Assembly: GCF_019357415.1 (NCBI RefSeq)
Contig: NZ_CP048410.1
Span: forward strand, 620,001-684,000
Direction: 5' to 3'
Length of the DNA stretch: 64,000 nucleotides
DNA from: Gramella sp. MT6
GTDB lineage: Bacteria; Bacteroidota; Bacteroidia; Flavobacteriales; Flavobacteriaceae
Both the position numbers and the translations under genes were made by a program. How positions within the stretch are numbered: position 1 is the stretch's first letter; each line of letters opens with the position of its first letter. A model generated the notes under the pieces. That model did not search any database, was not told the DNA's origin, and saw only the letters and a program-made list of their open reading frames with translations. Below are positions 45,500 through 53,991 of this stretch, piece after piece.

Positions 45500-46432
45500 T
45501 TAACGGCAACCTATAGCTTTTTCTAATCTATCCTCCACAATTTTTCTTTGCACCGGGGAAAATTCAATAGCATGATAATCGGTTCGCATGATCGAATTTT
45601 CCCATTCCCGCCAGTAGCCCTTGGGCACATATCTCGCTCCCTCATACCAGGAACCTGGATTATAAGTAAGTACATTCAACTTTGGTTCTTCCAGAAAAAA
45701 GCCCTGTTGCTGCTCCATGGCACATTTAGATAGCTGGTCTACATATTCATCATCTAAATTCCCAAAAGAATGCCCGAATTCATGCCTTATTAAATATTTA
45801 AAAGTCGGTCCGCTATCATGTTTTGAAACAATCATATTAGACACCCTGGGATCCTTTATAGAATCATATTCGGTAACCCCCGGAAATTCAGAGCCGCCAG
45901 AATAAACCTCTGTATTCGCAATGATAATCGTGTAAACATAATCTCCCGTAGCATAGTCACCAAAAAGAACCTCCAGGCTGTCTCTTTTCTCTGATTCCAT
46001 CCCCAAAAGACGCTTAAGACCCACCTTATTACTGAACACTTCCCAAGGCGTGTCTGAGGTAGTATTAATGCCCGTAGTGCCATTACAGGGGCTTGTATAC
46101 TCTATAGATCTAATCCCTGATGTTTCAGACGGAGAGTCTACCCGGTAAAAGTTCAAATTGTCTGCTGCAGATTTAAAAGGCTCCATATCCAGGATGGCAC
46201 TTTTGGCCGTATCAGATAAGATCTTAAATTCAGGAATTTCAGATTCGGTAAAACCTTCAGCAATAAAAATAATATTGGCTACACAGCCTTCATTTTTTTC
46301 ACCAATTATGACAGGGCATGGAATTGAAGACTCCAAACAGGCTTGATTAATATTCTTTTCTAAAGGCAGATCATCGTCCTTACAACTAAAAATCGACAAA
46401 AGAATAAGGAGCAAAAAGTAGGTTTTTTTCAT
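45500..46432 (-). CDS. M64 family (IgA-peptidase-like) lipoprotein
   Basis: The 310-residue protein is a lipoprotein (Cys17 after LSIF) with the M64 zinc motif RHEFGHSFGNLDDEY (HExxHxxGxxxDE). Flanking family parts are VIIGEKNEGCVANIIFIAEGFTESE, ANTEVYSGG and NSIMRTDYHAIEFSPVQRKIVE. M64 was founded on an IgA-cleaving peptidase of Clostridium ramosum; the environmental homologue probably cleaves other proteins. The start at 46432 fits the lipobox; upstream Met codons would extend into untranslated sequence. Confidence 0.85.
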   Translation of the reverse strand: MKKTYFLLLILLSIFSCKDDDLPLEKNINQACLESSIPCPVIIGEKNEGCVANIIFIAEGFTESEIPEFKILSDTAKSAILDMEPFKSAADNLNFYRVDSPSETSGIRSIEYTSPCNGTTGINTTSDTPWEVFSNKVGLKRLLGMESEKRDSLEVLFGDYATGDYVYTIIIANTEVYSGGSEFPGVTEYDSIKDPRVSNMIVSKHDSGPTFKYLIRHEFGHSFGNLDDEYVDQLSKCAMEQQQGFFLEEPKLNVLTYNPGSWYEGARYVPKGYWREWENSIMRTDYHAIEFSPVQRKIVEDRLEKAIGCR

Positions 46433-46559
46433 AATCATTGCATTAAACCCTGTTAATAGAACCACCCCTATTATAAGGAATGGCCTGAAGGTCTTATTTA
46501 AAAATTGCAGAGGTAGGGATGCTGCCAGAATTTTTGAACTATTATATTAAAAAGAACCT

Positions 46560-46600
46560 GGTTTTACAGGCTTAAAACCGGTTCGAAGGGTAAGTTAATT
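46560..46600. other. Imperfect inverted repeat between divergent genes
   Basis: GAACCTGGTTTT and AAAACCGGTTC pair with one unpaired base over a short loop, in the space between the M64 gene (-) and the methyltransferase gene (+). Because both genes point away from it, it is a possible operator, not a terminator. Exact boundaries are approximate. Confidence 0.35.
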
Positions 46601-46655
46601 ATTTTTTTAAGCTTTAACTAATTTCAGAATGAGCTCAAGGTTTTGAAACCATAAT

Positions 46656-46663
46656 TATATTTG
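46656..46663 (+). promoter_or_regulatory. Bacteroidota -7 element
   Basis: TATATTTG matches TAnnTTTG and lies 48 bases before the ATG at 46712. A TTTTG ends 10 bases upstream, too close to count as -33. Confidence 0.4.
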
Positions 46664-46711
46664 TATTGAAGTTTAACGATATCCACTGTTTCTATAAGTC
46701 AGGAATCATAA

Positions 46712-47389
46712 ATGAGGGATAAAAAGAAGGCAAACAAAAGAGCAAAGAAGCCCTGGCCCACTAAAGCTGCCATGGAACAGGTTTATAGCATGCACCTTTG
46801 GGGAGGTGAAAATGCCGACTTCTATTCGGGAATTGGATCTCATCATCCAGATATTATTAGGCCGTATATCGAGGCGGTAATTTCCTTTTTAAAATCATTT
46901 GAAAATGCCGTAACCGTATGTGATCTTGGCTGTGGAGATTTTAATGTAGGGAATGAATTGGTAAGATATACCGGCAAATATATAGCGGTAGATATTGTAG
47001 AGCCACTTATAGCTTATAACGTTGAAAAATTCCAGCAGGAAAACCTGGAATTTCATTGCCTTGACATTGCCACAGATCCATTACCTGTAGCAGATATTGC
47101 CATTTTAAGACAGGTGTTGCAGCATTTATCTAATGGAGAGATACAGTCTATCTTGAAGAAGTTGCGCAATTTTAAATACCTGATTCTAACCGAACATTTG
47201 CCTGAAGGAGATTTTGTGCCGAATAAGGATATTATTTCAGGACAGGGAACCAGACTGAAAAAACAAAGTGGTTTAGATCTGTCGGCTCCTCCCTTTGACT
47301 TTAATCCCATAGAGAAAAGAACATTATTGAAAATTTCGTTGGATAATAACGAAGGGGTTATTGAAACTACTGTTATTAAGATGCAGTAG
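46712..47389 (+). CDS. Class I SAM-dependent methyltransferase
   Basis: The 225-residue protein begins with a basic stretch and continues with MHLWGGENADFYSGIGSHHPDIIRPYIE and motif I VCDLGCGDFNVGNELV (about residues 68-83), motif II YIAVDIVE, and LRQVLQHLSNGEIQ. It is an orphan methyltransferase, possibly of the type acting on glycans or small molecules; the substrate is not evident. Single gene. Confidence 0.82.
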   Translation: MRDKKKANKRAKKPWPTKAAMEQVYSMHLWGGENADFYSGIGSHHPDIIRPYIEAVISFLKSFENAVTVCDLGCGDFNVGNELVRYTGKYIAVDIVEPLIAYNVEKFQQENLEFHCLDIATDPLPVADIAILRQVLQHLSNGEIQSILKKLRNFKYLILTEHLPEGDFVPNKDIISGQGTRLKKQSGLDLSAPPFDFNPIEKRTLLKISLDNNEGVIETTVIKMQ

Positions 47390-47474
47390 ATCTTATTTCC
47401 TGATTTCCAAAAATACTTTTTTGCTTTTACCGATTATGCATGATAAGCATTGTTGCTCAACACATCCTGGATAT

Positions 47475-48038
47475 TTATAATGCTGAATTTTTTATTGGAA
47501 ATGAGACCCCAAAGGCTATCGCTCCGGCAAACTGTTCCACAGCTGGTTGATAATAATAGGTAAAACCCAGATCAAATTTACGTTTTGAACCTATTTCCAC
47601 ACCTATTGAAAAAGGTATATGCAATATAACTCCTTGTTGAGATAGATCGGTTAAGGGAGTATATGTTCTGAATTCACCAATAGAGGTGCCTATTCCCAGT
47701 TCAAAATATGGAGCGATCCACGGAAAAGGCATAGGAGCAGTAATTCTTCCCTTACCTCCAAGCAAGAATGCCTTTGAGGTTGTTTCGTAAATATCATTGG
47801 AAGGATCATTTGTAATGATCAATCCCGCATAAGGCCTTATATCTATCCAGTTCTTTAAATGGAAAATATATTCCCCCTGTGCATAGAACCCGGAACCTGC
47901 TACGTCAGTTTCATCATATGGAGAAGTAATTCCATATCCAATGGAGATATTTATAGACCGCTGGGTTTGAGCATTTATATGCTGAATGCTAAAAAACAGG
48001 ATTATTAGCAGGCCATAGCAATTTTTAAATTTCAGCAT
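47475..48038 (-). CDS. Secreted outer-membrane-barrel-like protein
   Basis: The 187-residue protein has a signal peptide (about 23 residues, ending INAQ) and barrel-like alternation: SINISIGYGITSPYD, GFYAQGEYIFHLK, IRPYAGLIITND, PYFELGIGTSIGEF, FSIGVEIGSKRKFDLGFTYYY. It ends FPIKNSAL. No named family. It is the last gene before the AT-rich palindrome-bearing patch. Confidence 0.68.
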   Translation of the reverse strand: MLKFKNCYGLLIILFFSIQHINAQTQRSINISIGYGITSPYDETDVAGSGFYAQGEYIFHLKNWIDIRPYAGLIITNDPSNDIYETTSKAFLLGGKGRITAPMPFPWIAPYFELGIGTSIGEFRTYTPLTDLSQQGVILHIPFSIGVEIGSKRKFDLGFTYYYQPAVEQFAGAIAFGVSFPIKNSAL

Positions 48039-48129
48039 TCTTTAGGCTAAGTATTAAATACATATCATGATCTTTAATCTATAATTACCTCCGGGGCTTA
48101 GAAATGTTGAATCTAATTATTTTTCTTTT

Positions 48130-48161
48130 CAACCCTACCAGTTATTTACGAGGAACCGTTG
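48130..48161. repeat. Palindromic repeat A of the AT-rich patch
   Basis: CAACCCTACC and GGAACCGTTG can pair imperfectly around TTATTTACGA. The 23-base core at 48138-48160 (starting CCAGTTATTTACGAGG) recurs at 48974-48996 with one difference. It lies 20 bases downstream of the frameshifted gene's stop. Confidence 0.7.
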
Positions 48162-48180
48162 CTATATGCTGTTTGCCAAA

Positions 48181-48845
48181 CTAATATTTGGTCATATCAA
48201 GATTTTCGAAATTTTTAATTTTAGATAATCTTATTAAATCATTTATTTTTATGTCGTAAGAGATTACTTCAAAAATTTCTTCTTCAGCCTGAGAATCTTT
48301 ATTTGTGTTCTCGAATAGGGTTTTTTCTTTTTTTAAAAAATCTATTTTAGATTGATTAAGCACTTTTGGTCCGTGATTTTCACTTGATTCGTATCCAATT
48401 AATTTGAAATCGGATTCCAGGTATTTAAAAATATATTCCCAATATCCATATCTCCCGTGGCTGTAATGAATTTTCAATTTATTATCTTCAATATTTATCG
48501 ATAGCTCTGGAGGCATATATACTCCGCCATCTTCATTTTCTGATAAAAAACAGTCTTTATTTTCAACTATTTTTTCATAGTTATCTTCTTTGTCGAGAAT
48601 TACAATAATTCCTCTTTTATTAAGATCAACGATATCCCCAAATCTGTTTTCTATTATATTTTCCTTTTTGATGTTTTTTATTAATAAAACTATATCCTCT
48701 TTGTCATCATTATTTAGGTCACCTTTATATGTTTCAAATAATTTATATCCATTAGTTATATATTCTGAAGGTGTTTTCTTTTGAGCGACCGTTAAATTAA
48801 TAGCGAAATTAAATACTAGGAGAATTAAAAAAGCACTTTATTCAT
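48181..48845 (-). pseudogene. Secreted protein gene frameshifted in a T6 run
   Basis: A start ATG at 48845 opens a typical signal peptide frame (MNKVLF) but hits a stop after six codons. One more T in the run of six (48827-48832) would join it to a long open frame to 48181: LILLVFNFAINLTVAQ as the rest of a signal peptide, then a mature domain containing GDLNNDDKEDIVLL, an FG-GAP/dockerin-like calcium loop, and LNKRGIIVILDKED. The repaired product would be about 220 residues. Without the extra base no good start exists before the Met at 48516. The gene is frameshifted, slippage-dependent, or carries a sequencing error. Confidence 0.8.
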
Positions 48846-48869
48846 TTAAGGATTTTTATTTTACAAATT

Positions 48870-48934
48870 GCTCACAACGGTTGCGTTTATAGCCATTTGG
48901 CGGAGTAACGGACGCGCAATTGTCGGCTTAGAGC
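48870..48934. repeat. Imperfect palindrome C of the AT-rich patch
   Basis: GCTCACAACGGTTGCG and CGCAATTGTCGGCTTAGAGC (ends 48934) form an interrupted, attC-like inverted repeat around a small inner palindrome GCCATTTGGC. It lies just upstream of the frameshifted gene, and its composition is richer in GC than the flanking DNA. Confidence 0.6.
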
Positions 48935-48964
48935 TGGTTTGCTGGTTAATTTAATTCTTTCTTT

Positions 48965-49014
48965 CTAACGGTGCCAGCTATTTACGAGGAACCGTTTTTA
49001 GGTGTAGTTAAACA
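48965..49014. repeat. Palindromic repeat B of the AT-rich patch
   Basis: CTAACGGTGCC (48965-48975) and GGAACCGTTTTTAG (48988-49001) pair imperfectly; between them runs the core shared with repeat A. The element continues into TTAGGTGTAGTTAAACA (48998-49014), which recurs inverted at 50076-50092 with one mismatch. Confidence 0.7.
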
Positions 49015-49025
49015 AACGACGAATT

Positions 49026-49313
49026 TTAATTATTGACTGGTTGGCCTTTTATTTCGTCTTGTTTTACTGGAAACAAGTGTCGAACTATTTCAATGTTATC
49101 CACATTTTTCTCTATTATTCTACCTTTCAATTCCTTACTTAAGGAATCATATTTTGGTATTAGAATATGAATTTTGTCAAAGTCGACTTTCGTATCCAGA
49201 ATCAAAAGATCTACAAATAATTTATTCTTTTCAAATTTCAGGTTGTTTAAATAGTTCTCATAATCTTTTCTTAATAATTGAATTAAACTGTCATTTAAAA
49301 TTATTGACAGCAT
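49026..49313 (-). CDS. Small AT-rich cassette gene, unknown
   Basis: The 95-residue protein has no signal peptide and is rich in Lys, Asn, Ile and Asp (LLRKDYENYLNNLKFEKNKLF; KVDFDKIHILIPKYDSL). It starts two bases after the stop of the gene upstream, in another frame. No family is recognised. The shared composition and spacing suggest it belongs to the same transcript as the secreted gene at 49316. Confidence 0.6.
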   Translation of the reverse strand: MLSIILNDSLIQLLRKDYENYLNNLKFEKNKLFVDLLILDTKVDFDKIHILIPKYDSLSKELKGRIIEKNVDNIEIVRHLFPVKQDEIKGQPVNN

Positions 49314-49315
49314 TT

Positions 49316-50071
49316 TTAATTGTTTTTGAAAACGTAAGGGAAATTATTTTGTTCTGGAAGATGAACAATTTTTTGATTTTTATAGGTAATATATCTTGAG
49401 TTTTCAAGTTGCTTTAAATCGTTAGAAGAATCTAAAGATCTTATGTAAATATTTCCATTTATAATATTCTCTAATTTATACTCTTGTCCTTCGATTTTAA
49501 ATTTATTTCCAATATCGTTTTTGCTGAGCTTAATCGTATCGTAGGCGGTTAAATATTTAATGTTGACAGGCAAATTTCCAAAATGATTGATGCTGTCATT
49601 TTTTTTAGGGATTATTTCTTTTACAATTTCAGTATGGGATCCAGAACCTAAAAAACTAATACATGATTCAAAAATTGGTTTATTATTTAGAATAGATTGA
49701 TTTTTTGAGGTGTCTATTTCAAAGTTTATGTGATAATAATCCAAACCTGATTTATTCTTAATTCTTGATTTCACATTGAAATGATTTGTAAAATCTTTTT
49801 TGCTCCAATCCCCTTTGCTTTCTGAGTAGTATTTAACAAAAACTAATTCTAATTCCTTTTCAATTTCATGAGTTAACGATTTAATATTTTCAAAACTTAG
49901 AATCTTTAAACTGTCTAATTTTACCAGAGGAAATTGTTTTACTGGTTCATTTAGTTCGTCTTGAAATTTTATCAAAGATTTAATAGTATTATCAGGAATG
50001 CCAATAGTATCTTGAGAAAATAAATTAAGGGTTAAAAATATTGTTAGAACTGTTATCCTGAATTTTTGCAT
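49316..50071 (-). CDS. Secreted cassette gene product, unknown
   Basis: A 251-residue protein with a signal peptide (about 19 residues, ending LFSQ). The mature part is rich in Lys, Asn, Ile and Ser, with no recognised motif; a stretch near residues 140-155 (SCISFLGSGSH) has a loop-like look. The gene is visibly more AT-rich than the flanking chromosome and lies inside an inverted repeat (49014 to 50076), a sign of acquisition as a unit. Confidence 0.65.
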   Translation of the reverse strand: MQKFRITVLTIFLTLNLFSQDTIGIPDNTIKSLIKFQDELNEPVKQFPLVKLDSLKILSFENIKSLTHEIEKELELVFVKYYSESKGDWSKKDFTNHFNVKSRIKNKSGLDYYHINFEIDTSKNQSILNNKPIFESCISFLGSGSHTEIVKEIIPKKNDSINHFGNLPVNIKYLTAYDTIKLSKNDIGNKFKIEGQEYKLENIINGNIYIRSLDSSNDLKQLENSRYITYKNQKIVHLPEQNNFPYVFKNN

Positions 50072-50075
50072 TTTC

Positions 50076-50092
50076 TGTTTAATTACACCTAA
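50076..50092. repeat. Inverted partner of the cassette boundary repeat
   Basis: TGTTTAATTACACCTAA is the reverse complement, with one mismatch, of TTAGGTGTAGTTAAACA at 48998-49014. On the minus strand it is preceded by G, giving GTTAGGT, which fits the integron core-site pattern GTTRRRY. It lies 5 bases before the start of the gene at 50071. Confidence 0.7.
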
Positions 50093-50272
50093 CTATTTAT
50101 ACCTTCTATTTCCCGATTATTCTAATTATAATCCGCGGGATAAAGCAATGAGGGCTCAATTAACTTTAATAAAGTAAAGCGTATCGTCTCTGTATAAAAT
50201 AATTATAAAGAGTTTTTACTTGAAAAGACCGGAAGTTCGAGCTTGATTTTTTTCCTAATTAAGACTATAAGC

Positions 50273-50716
50273 TTAATTATAAACCTGCTTTTTGATGCCA
50301 AATCCTACCGGAGCCTTCAGTTCTCCACGGTCATACATATTAATGTAAATAGAAACAGTATCTTTTGAATTCTTCCAGGTTACGCGGTAATTATCCAGCA
50401 TGGCCTTACCCATAAAACCGTTCTCACTTTTCACAGGGCAGCAACTTCCCGCGCGATAATACGAGATCTTTTCCCCGTTTGGCCCGGTTAAAAGATCTAA
50501 ATATTTCATTTCATTCAATGGTCCGCGAGATTCTCTAACCCCGCCCACCTCTACAGGATTTTTAGGGCTGAGTCCGTAAGTTTCATCTGTCGCAACCTCG
50601 GTGATCACAAAGGCATTGTCGTCATTGACCTGGTTTGCAGTTTCAGAAATTTTCTTACTGGAAGAGCAGGAAATAGATATCGCGACAAGTCCTGCCAGGA
50701 ATAGTTTTTTAGTCAT
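50273..50716 (-). CDS. Conserved-looking lipoprotein, unknown function
   Basis: The 147-residue protein is a lipoprotein (Cys17 after AISIS). The body has a clear conserved look: TYGLSPKNPVEVGG, GPLNEMKYLDLLTGPNGEKISYYRAGSCCPVKSENG, then LDNYRVTW and INMYDRGELKAPVGF. I recall similar unnamed proteins in other flavobacteria, with the SCCP segment kept; some databases give unrelated enzyme names. The start at 50716 fits the lipobox. Confidence 0.7.
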   Translation of the reverse strand: MTKKLFLAGLVAISISCSSSKKISETANQVNDDNAFVITEVATDETYGLSPKNPVEVGGVRESRGPLNEMKYLDLLTGPNGEKISYYRAGSCCPVKSENGFMGKAMLDNYRVTWKNSKDTVSIYINMYDRGELKAPVGFGIKKQVYN

Positions 50717-50849
50717 ACTAATAGAATTCATTAAAAAATTTAAGGACAGCTCCATTCAAGTTTAAGCGGAAAAAAGGTCCGCGACTAAACTACGAAAAAA
50801 CTAACGTTGTCCTATAAAATATTCTAAAGATCTATCACGTTCGGATTCC

Positions 50850-51743
50850 TTAATATGGATTTATAAAACTTTGTAAAGCTTCTGCCGGGATCTCGGGATT
50901 CGCGCCTTCTCTGGCCGCCACCAAAGCACCAACGGCACAGGCGGTATCTAAAGCGGTTTGAGGTTCAGCACCTTGAAGAAGTTTTGCCAGCAGAGTCCCT
51001 AAAAAAGAATCACCTGCTCCTACAGTATCTTTTACCTTTACTTTATAACCGGAATTGTAGTACATCTTCTTTTCGTGCATCAAAACAGCACCATGCCTAC
51101 CCTTGGTCACACAAATGGTTTTCGCGTTGGATTTCACCGCCATAAAAAGCAGGTTCTGCTCCAGAGAATTATATTTTGAACCCATAATGGCAGCGATCTC
51201 GAACAGTTCATCGTCATTGAATTTAATAAATTCGGCATGCTGCATCAATTCCATTAGCAGATCTTCGGTATAATGTGGCGGTCGGAGATTAAAGTCCAAA
51301 ACGCGGTATTTAGCTTTTGGAATCAGCTCAAAAAGTGCCTTTCTGCTAACCTCATCACGACAAACCAAACTCCCAAAAACAAAAGCATCGGACTGTTGCA
51401 CAGACCTTTTCATTCCTTCACTGGTATTTATCCTGTCCCAGGCAGAAGGATAGTTAATTTCATAGGTGGCAGAACCACCTGCAGAAAGCTTCACCTTGAC
51501 CACCCCTGTAGGATGTTGTTCATCCTTTTCGATATTTGCGGTTTCAATATTGCGGGACCTGAGATATTCCAGAAGTCTTTCTGCTTTATCATCATTGCCC
51601 ACCTTGCTTATCATTTCGGTCTCAATGCCCATACTGGCGAGCCTGCTGGCTACATTCAGTGGCGCACCACCTATTCGTTCCTTATCTGGAAACACATCGT
51701 ATAGGATCTCTCCAAAACAAACCGCTTTTATCTTTTTTGTCAT
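50850..51743 (-). CDS. PfkB-family fructokinase
   Basis: The 297-residue protein is a ribokinase/PfkB sugar kinase: FGEILYDVFP, RIGGAPLNVASRLASMG (first signature) and KDTVGAGDSFLGTLLA (second signature with catalytic Asp). It phosphorylates a sugar with ATP; the location beside a GH32 enzyme and a sugar porter suggests fructose as the substrate. It is separated from the GH32 gene by a GNAT gene and a strong terminator, so it must be transcribed on its own. ATG at 51743 is preferred over a TTG 9 bases upstream. Confidence 0.87.
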   Translation of the reverse strand: MTKKIKAVCFGEILYDVFPDKERIGGAPLNVASRLASMGIETEMISKVGNDDKAERLLEYLRSRNIETANIEKDEQHPTGVVKVKLSAGGSATYEINYPSAWDRINTSEGMKRSVQQSDAFVFGSLVCRDEVSRKALFELIPKAKYRVLDFNLRPPHYTEDLLMELMQHAEFIKFNDDELFEIAAIMGSKYNSLEQNLLFMAVKSNAKTICVTKGRHGAVLMHEKKMYYNSGYKVKVKDTVGAGDSFLGTLLAKLLQGAEPQTALDTACAVGALVAAREGANPEIPAEALQSFINPY

Positions 51744-51810
51744 ATTTTTCAAATTACAAATTATAATGGAAAGCCAGGCCCTGGGTTTTATCCAAAATTC
51801 CCGAAAGCCT

Positions 51811-52221
51811 TTACTTTTCTACCATTTTGAACATTCCGGGTCTGGTTTCAGCCCGTTCGGAATACCCATAACGGGTATAGAATTCTTTAACCCCTTCTGA
51901 AGCCATAAGCCCGATAAATGAATTATTCGAAGCGTTCTTTTTTAACCAGCTTTCCAGCTCCTCCATGATCATATCCCCAAGACCGGTCTTCTGATATTCG
52001 GGCAACACGATGACATCCTGGATATAAAAATAAATGGCCCCATCGCCCACGATCCTTCCGGCGCAGGCAATCTTCCCGCCAACCATAAAGCAAACCGAGA
52101 ATAGCGAGCCTTCCATTCCTTTCTCCACCGTTTCATCGGTGAGTTTCTCCCAGTTGGTAGAAGCTCTCAATAACTGGTATTCCGCTATAGTGGGATTACG
52201 ATGTTCTATTTTAATGTTCAT
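51811..52221 (-). CDS. GNAT family N-acetyltransferase
   Basis: A 136-residue acetyltransferase with motif A VLPEYQKTGLGDMIMEEL (Q-x-x-G-x-G) near residue 75, and a final strand ending in GYSERAETRPGMF. The acceptor is unknown. It lies between the fructokinase and the GH32 terminator and has no obvious sugar role. Confidence 0.85.
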   Translation of the reverse strand: MNIKIEHRNPTIAEYQLLRASTNWEKLTDETVEKGMEGSLFSVCFMVGGKIACAGRIVGDGAIYFYIQDVIVLPEYQKTGLGDMIMEELESWLKKNASNNSFIGLMASEGVKEFYTRYGYSERAETRPGMFKMVEK

Positions 52222-52285
52222 TTTCTTAAGGTCTAATCTGTCTCAAGATAGAGATAATCGATCATTCGCTTCGCTAATATTTTCC

Positions 52286-52319
52286 TAATAAAAAACACGG
52301 GACGCTAGCCCCGTGTTCT
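52286..52319 (-). terminator. Intrinsic terminator of the GH32 operon
   Basis: AACACGGG and CCCGTGTT form a perfect 8-bp stem; on the minus strand it is followed by TTTTTTATT. It lies about 19 bases after the GH32 stop at 52338 and ends the sugar porter-GH32 transcript. Confidence 0.9.
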
Positions 52320-52337
52320 CAAACTTATTTTTTAATT

Positions 52338-53984
52338 CTAAATATCCTCTTCTTCTCTATTTTCTTCTGAATTTTGTTCCTCTTTTTCAAAGTTCAACTC
52401 ATAAGCTTCCAGGCTATCTACCCTAAAATCTTCCAGACCCGTAAAGGAAAAATCGGTCCAGGGTTGGCTGGGGAAGAAGATCTCAGTGATGACCGTTTTT
52501 CCGTTATCAAAGAACATTTCTATGGAAGTCTTGTCTATAATTAGTATCGCATTTAAATTTTGAGCATCAGAAATCCTTGGCGCTGTAGAATTTTCTGCAG
52601 CGAATTCATCTGAAAAGTCATTCTTCCCGGCATGCGACCGGTTCATGGTGAATTCCTTTTTGGGATGGTTATAAGAAATTATGAATTCCTCTCCCCCATC
52701 ATTAGAGAGGCTGAAGTTATAAGTAGTCGCTTCGAGGTCTTTTATATTGAACCTGATCTCAACTTTTGCCAGATCTACCTCTTCTGAATCCAACACTACA
52801 GTATTACCACTCACGGCTATATCTTTCTTCTGAATTTTTTCTCCACGATATTTCTTTAATTCCTCTACCGGCTCTGAAGTAAGGAGGTATCTATCACCTT
52901 CCTTGATCAGTTTTAACTCGCGTGCAATCGTCATGGAACTTCTCCAGGTCGTTGTAGGTACTTTTTCTGCATACAACCAGTTAGACATCCAGCCCAAGAA
53001 TAACTTGCGACCGTCCTCATCTGGGATATTAGACCAGGTCACTCCTGCGTAATTATCCCTGCCAAAATCTATCCAGAAAGGATGTTTTTCTTCAAGAGCT
53101 TCCATTCCACTTACCGGTGTGAATTCCTTACCGTCGAAATCTCCAACAAAATACTGAGTTCCAGATCCTCCGTTGTAACCTCCCGGATTCAGGCTCTGGA
53201 TAAGCACCCATTTCTGTTCATCACTACCCTGCACCCGCATCGGGAAAATATCGGGGCATTCCCAAACCCCATCATGAGCTCCAGTATTTTCGCCAAATTC
53301 TGATAGTTTTTTCCAGTCCTTTAAGTTCTGTGAAGTATAGAATAATGCTTTTTCGGTAGTAGCGAGTGCCATCAACCATTGTTGATTAATATCATCCCAG
53401 ATTACCTTGGGATCTCTGAAATTCTCGATGCCGGGATTGGGAATCACAGGATTGCCTTCATACTTGGTCCAGGTTTGACCCTCGTCCAGACTGTAAGCGA
53501 TAGCCTGTGACTGGTAATCTTTCTTTCCTTCTTTGGCCGCTTCAGGTTCATGATAAGTAAAAATAGCAACCACCGGTGTTTTTCCTTCCTCACCAAAACC
53601 TGAAGTATTATTCCTGTCTACCACCGCGCTACCGGAAAAAATATATCCTTTTTCATCTGGAAACAAGGCGATAGGCTGCTCTTCCCAGGTGATCATATCC
53701 TTACTCGTAGCATGACCCCAATGCATAGGCCCCCACACATTATCATCAGGATAGTACTGAAAATACAAATGATAGGTGCCATTTAGATAGAACATCCCAT
53801 TAGGATCGTTCATCCAGTTCTTTTTCGGCGTAAAATGAAAATTAGGCCTGTAATCTTCATCCTTCTGAACTTTCACCTCAGCAACCTGCTTTTCCTCTTC
53901 TTTGGAATCATTCTTACAGGAAAAGATCCCTGCCATCAAAACCGACAGGAATATGATACCACTTAATTTTTTAACTCTGTTCAT
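52338..53984 (-). CDS. GH32 fructan/sucrose hydrolase, lipoprotein
   Basis: The 548-residue protein is a lipoprotein (Cys23 after AGIFS) with a complete GH32 active site: NWMNDPNGMFY (nucleophile Asp), NFRDPKV (transition-state Asp) and VWECPDIF (acid/base Glu). A C-terminal beta-sandwich with VEIRFNIKD follows. GH32 hydrolyses beta-fructosides such as sucrose, inulin or levan. Being lipid-anchored it should work in the periplasm or on the outer membrane, feeding the neighbouring porter. The start at 53984 sits 8 bases after the porter's stop. Confidence 0.92.
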   Translation of the reverse strand: MNRVKKLSGIIFLSVLMAGIFSCKNDSKEEEKQVAEVKVQKDEDYRPNFHFTPKKNWMNDPNGMFYLNGTYHLYFQYYPDDNVWGPMHWGHATSKDMITWEEQPIALFPDEKGYIFSGSAVVDRNNTSGFGEEGKTPVVAIFTYHEPEAAKEGKKDYQSQAIAYSLDEGQTWTKYEGNPVIPNPGIENFRDPKVIWDDINQQWLMALATTEKALFYTSQNLKDWKKLSEFGENTGAHDGVWECPDIFPMRVQGSDEQKWVLIQSLNPGGYNGGSGTQYFVGDFDGKEFTPVSGMEALEEKHPFWIDFGRDNYAGVTWSNIPDEDGRKLFLGWMSNWLYAEKVPTTTWRSSMTIARELKLIKEGDRYLLTSEPVEELKKYRGEKIQKKDIAVSGNTVVLDSEEVDLAKVEIRFNIKDLEATTYNFSLSNDGGEEFIISYNHPKKEFTMNRSHAGKNDFSDEFAAENSTAPRISDAQNLNAILIIDKTSIEMFFDNGKTVITEIFFPSQPWTDFSFTGLEDFRVDSLEAYELNFEKEEQNSEENREEEDI

Positions 53985-53991
53985 ATTAAAA

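Noticed and set aside
49026..50071. One gene split by a frameshift
   Set aside because: The first protein ends naturally and the second has its own ATG two bases later; two genes are simpler.
51273..51900. Two long plus-strand frames (143 and 144 codons) over the fructokinase gene
   Set aside because: They overlap each other and the kinase motifs on the opposite strand; no start or family support.
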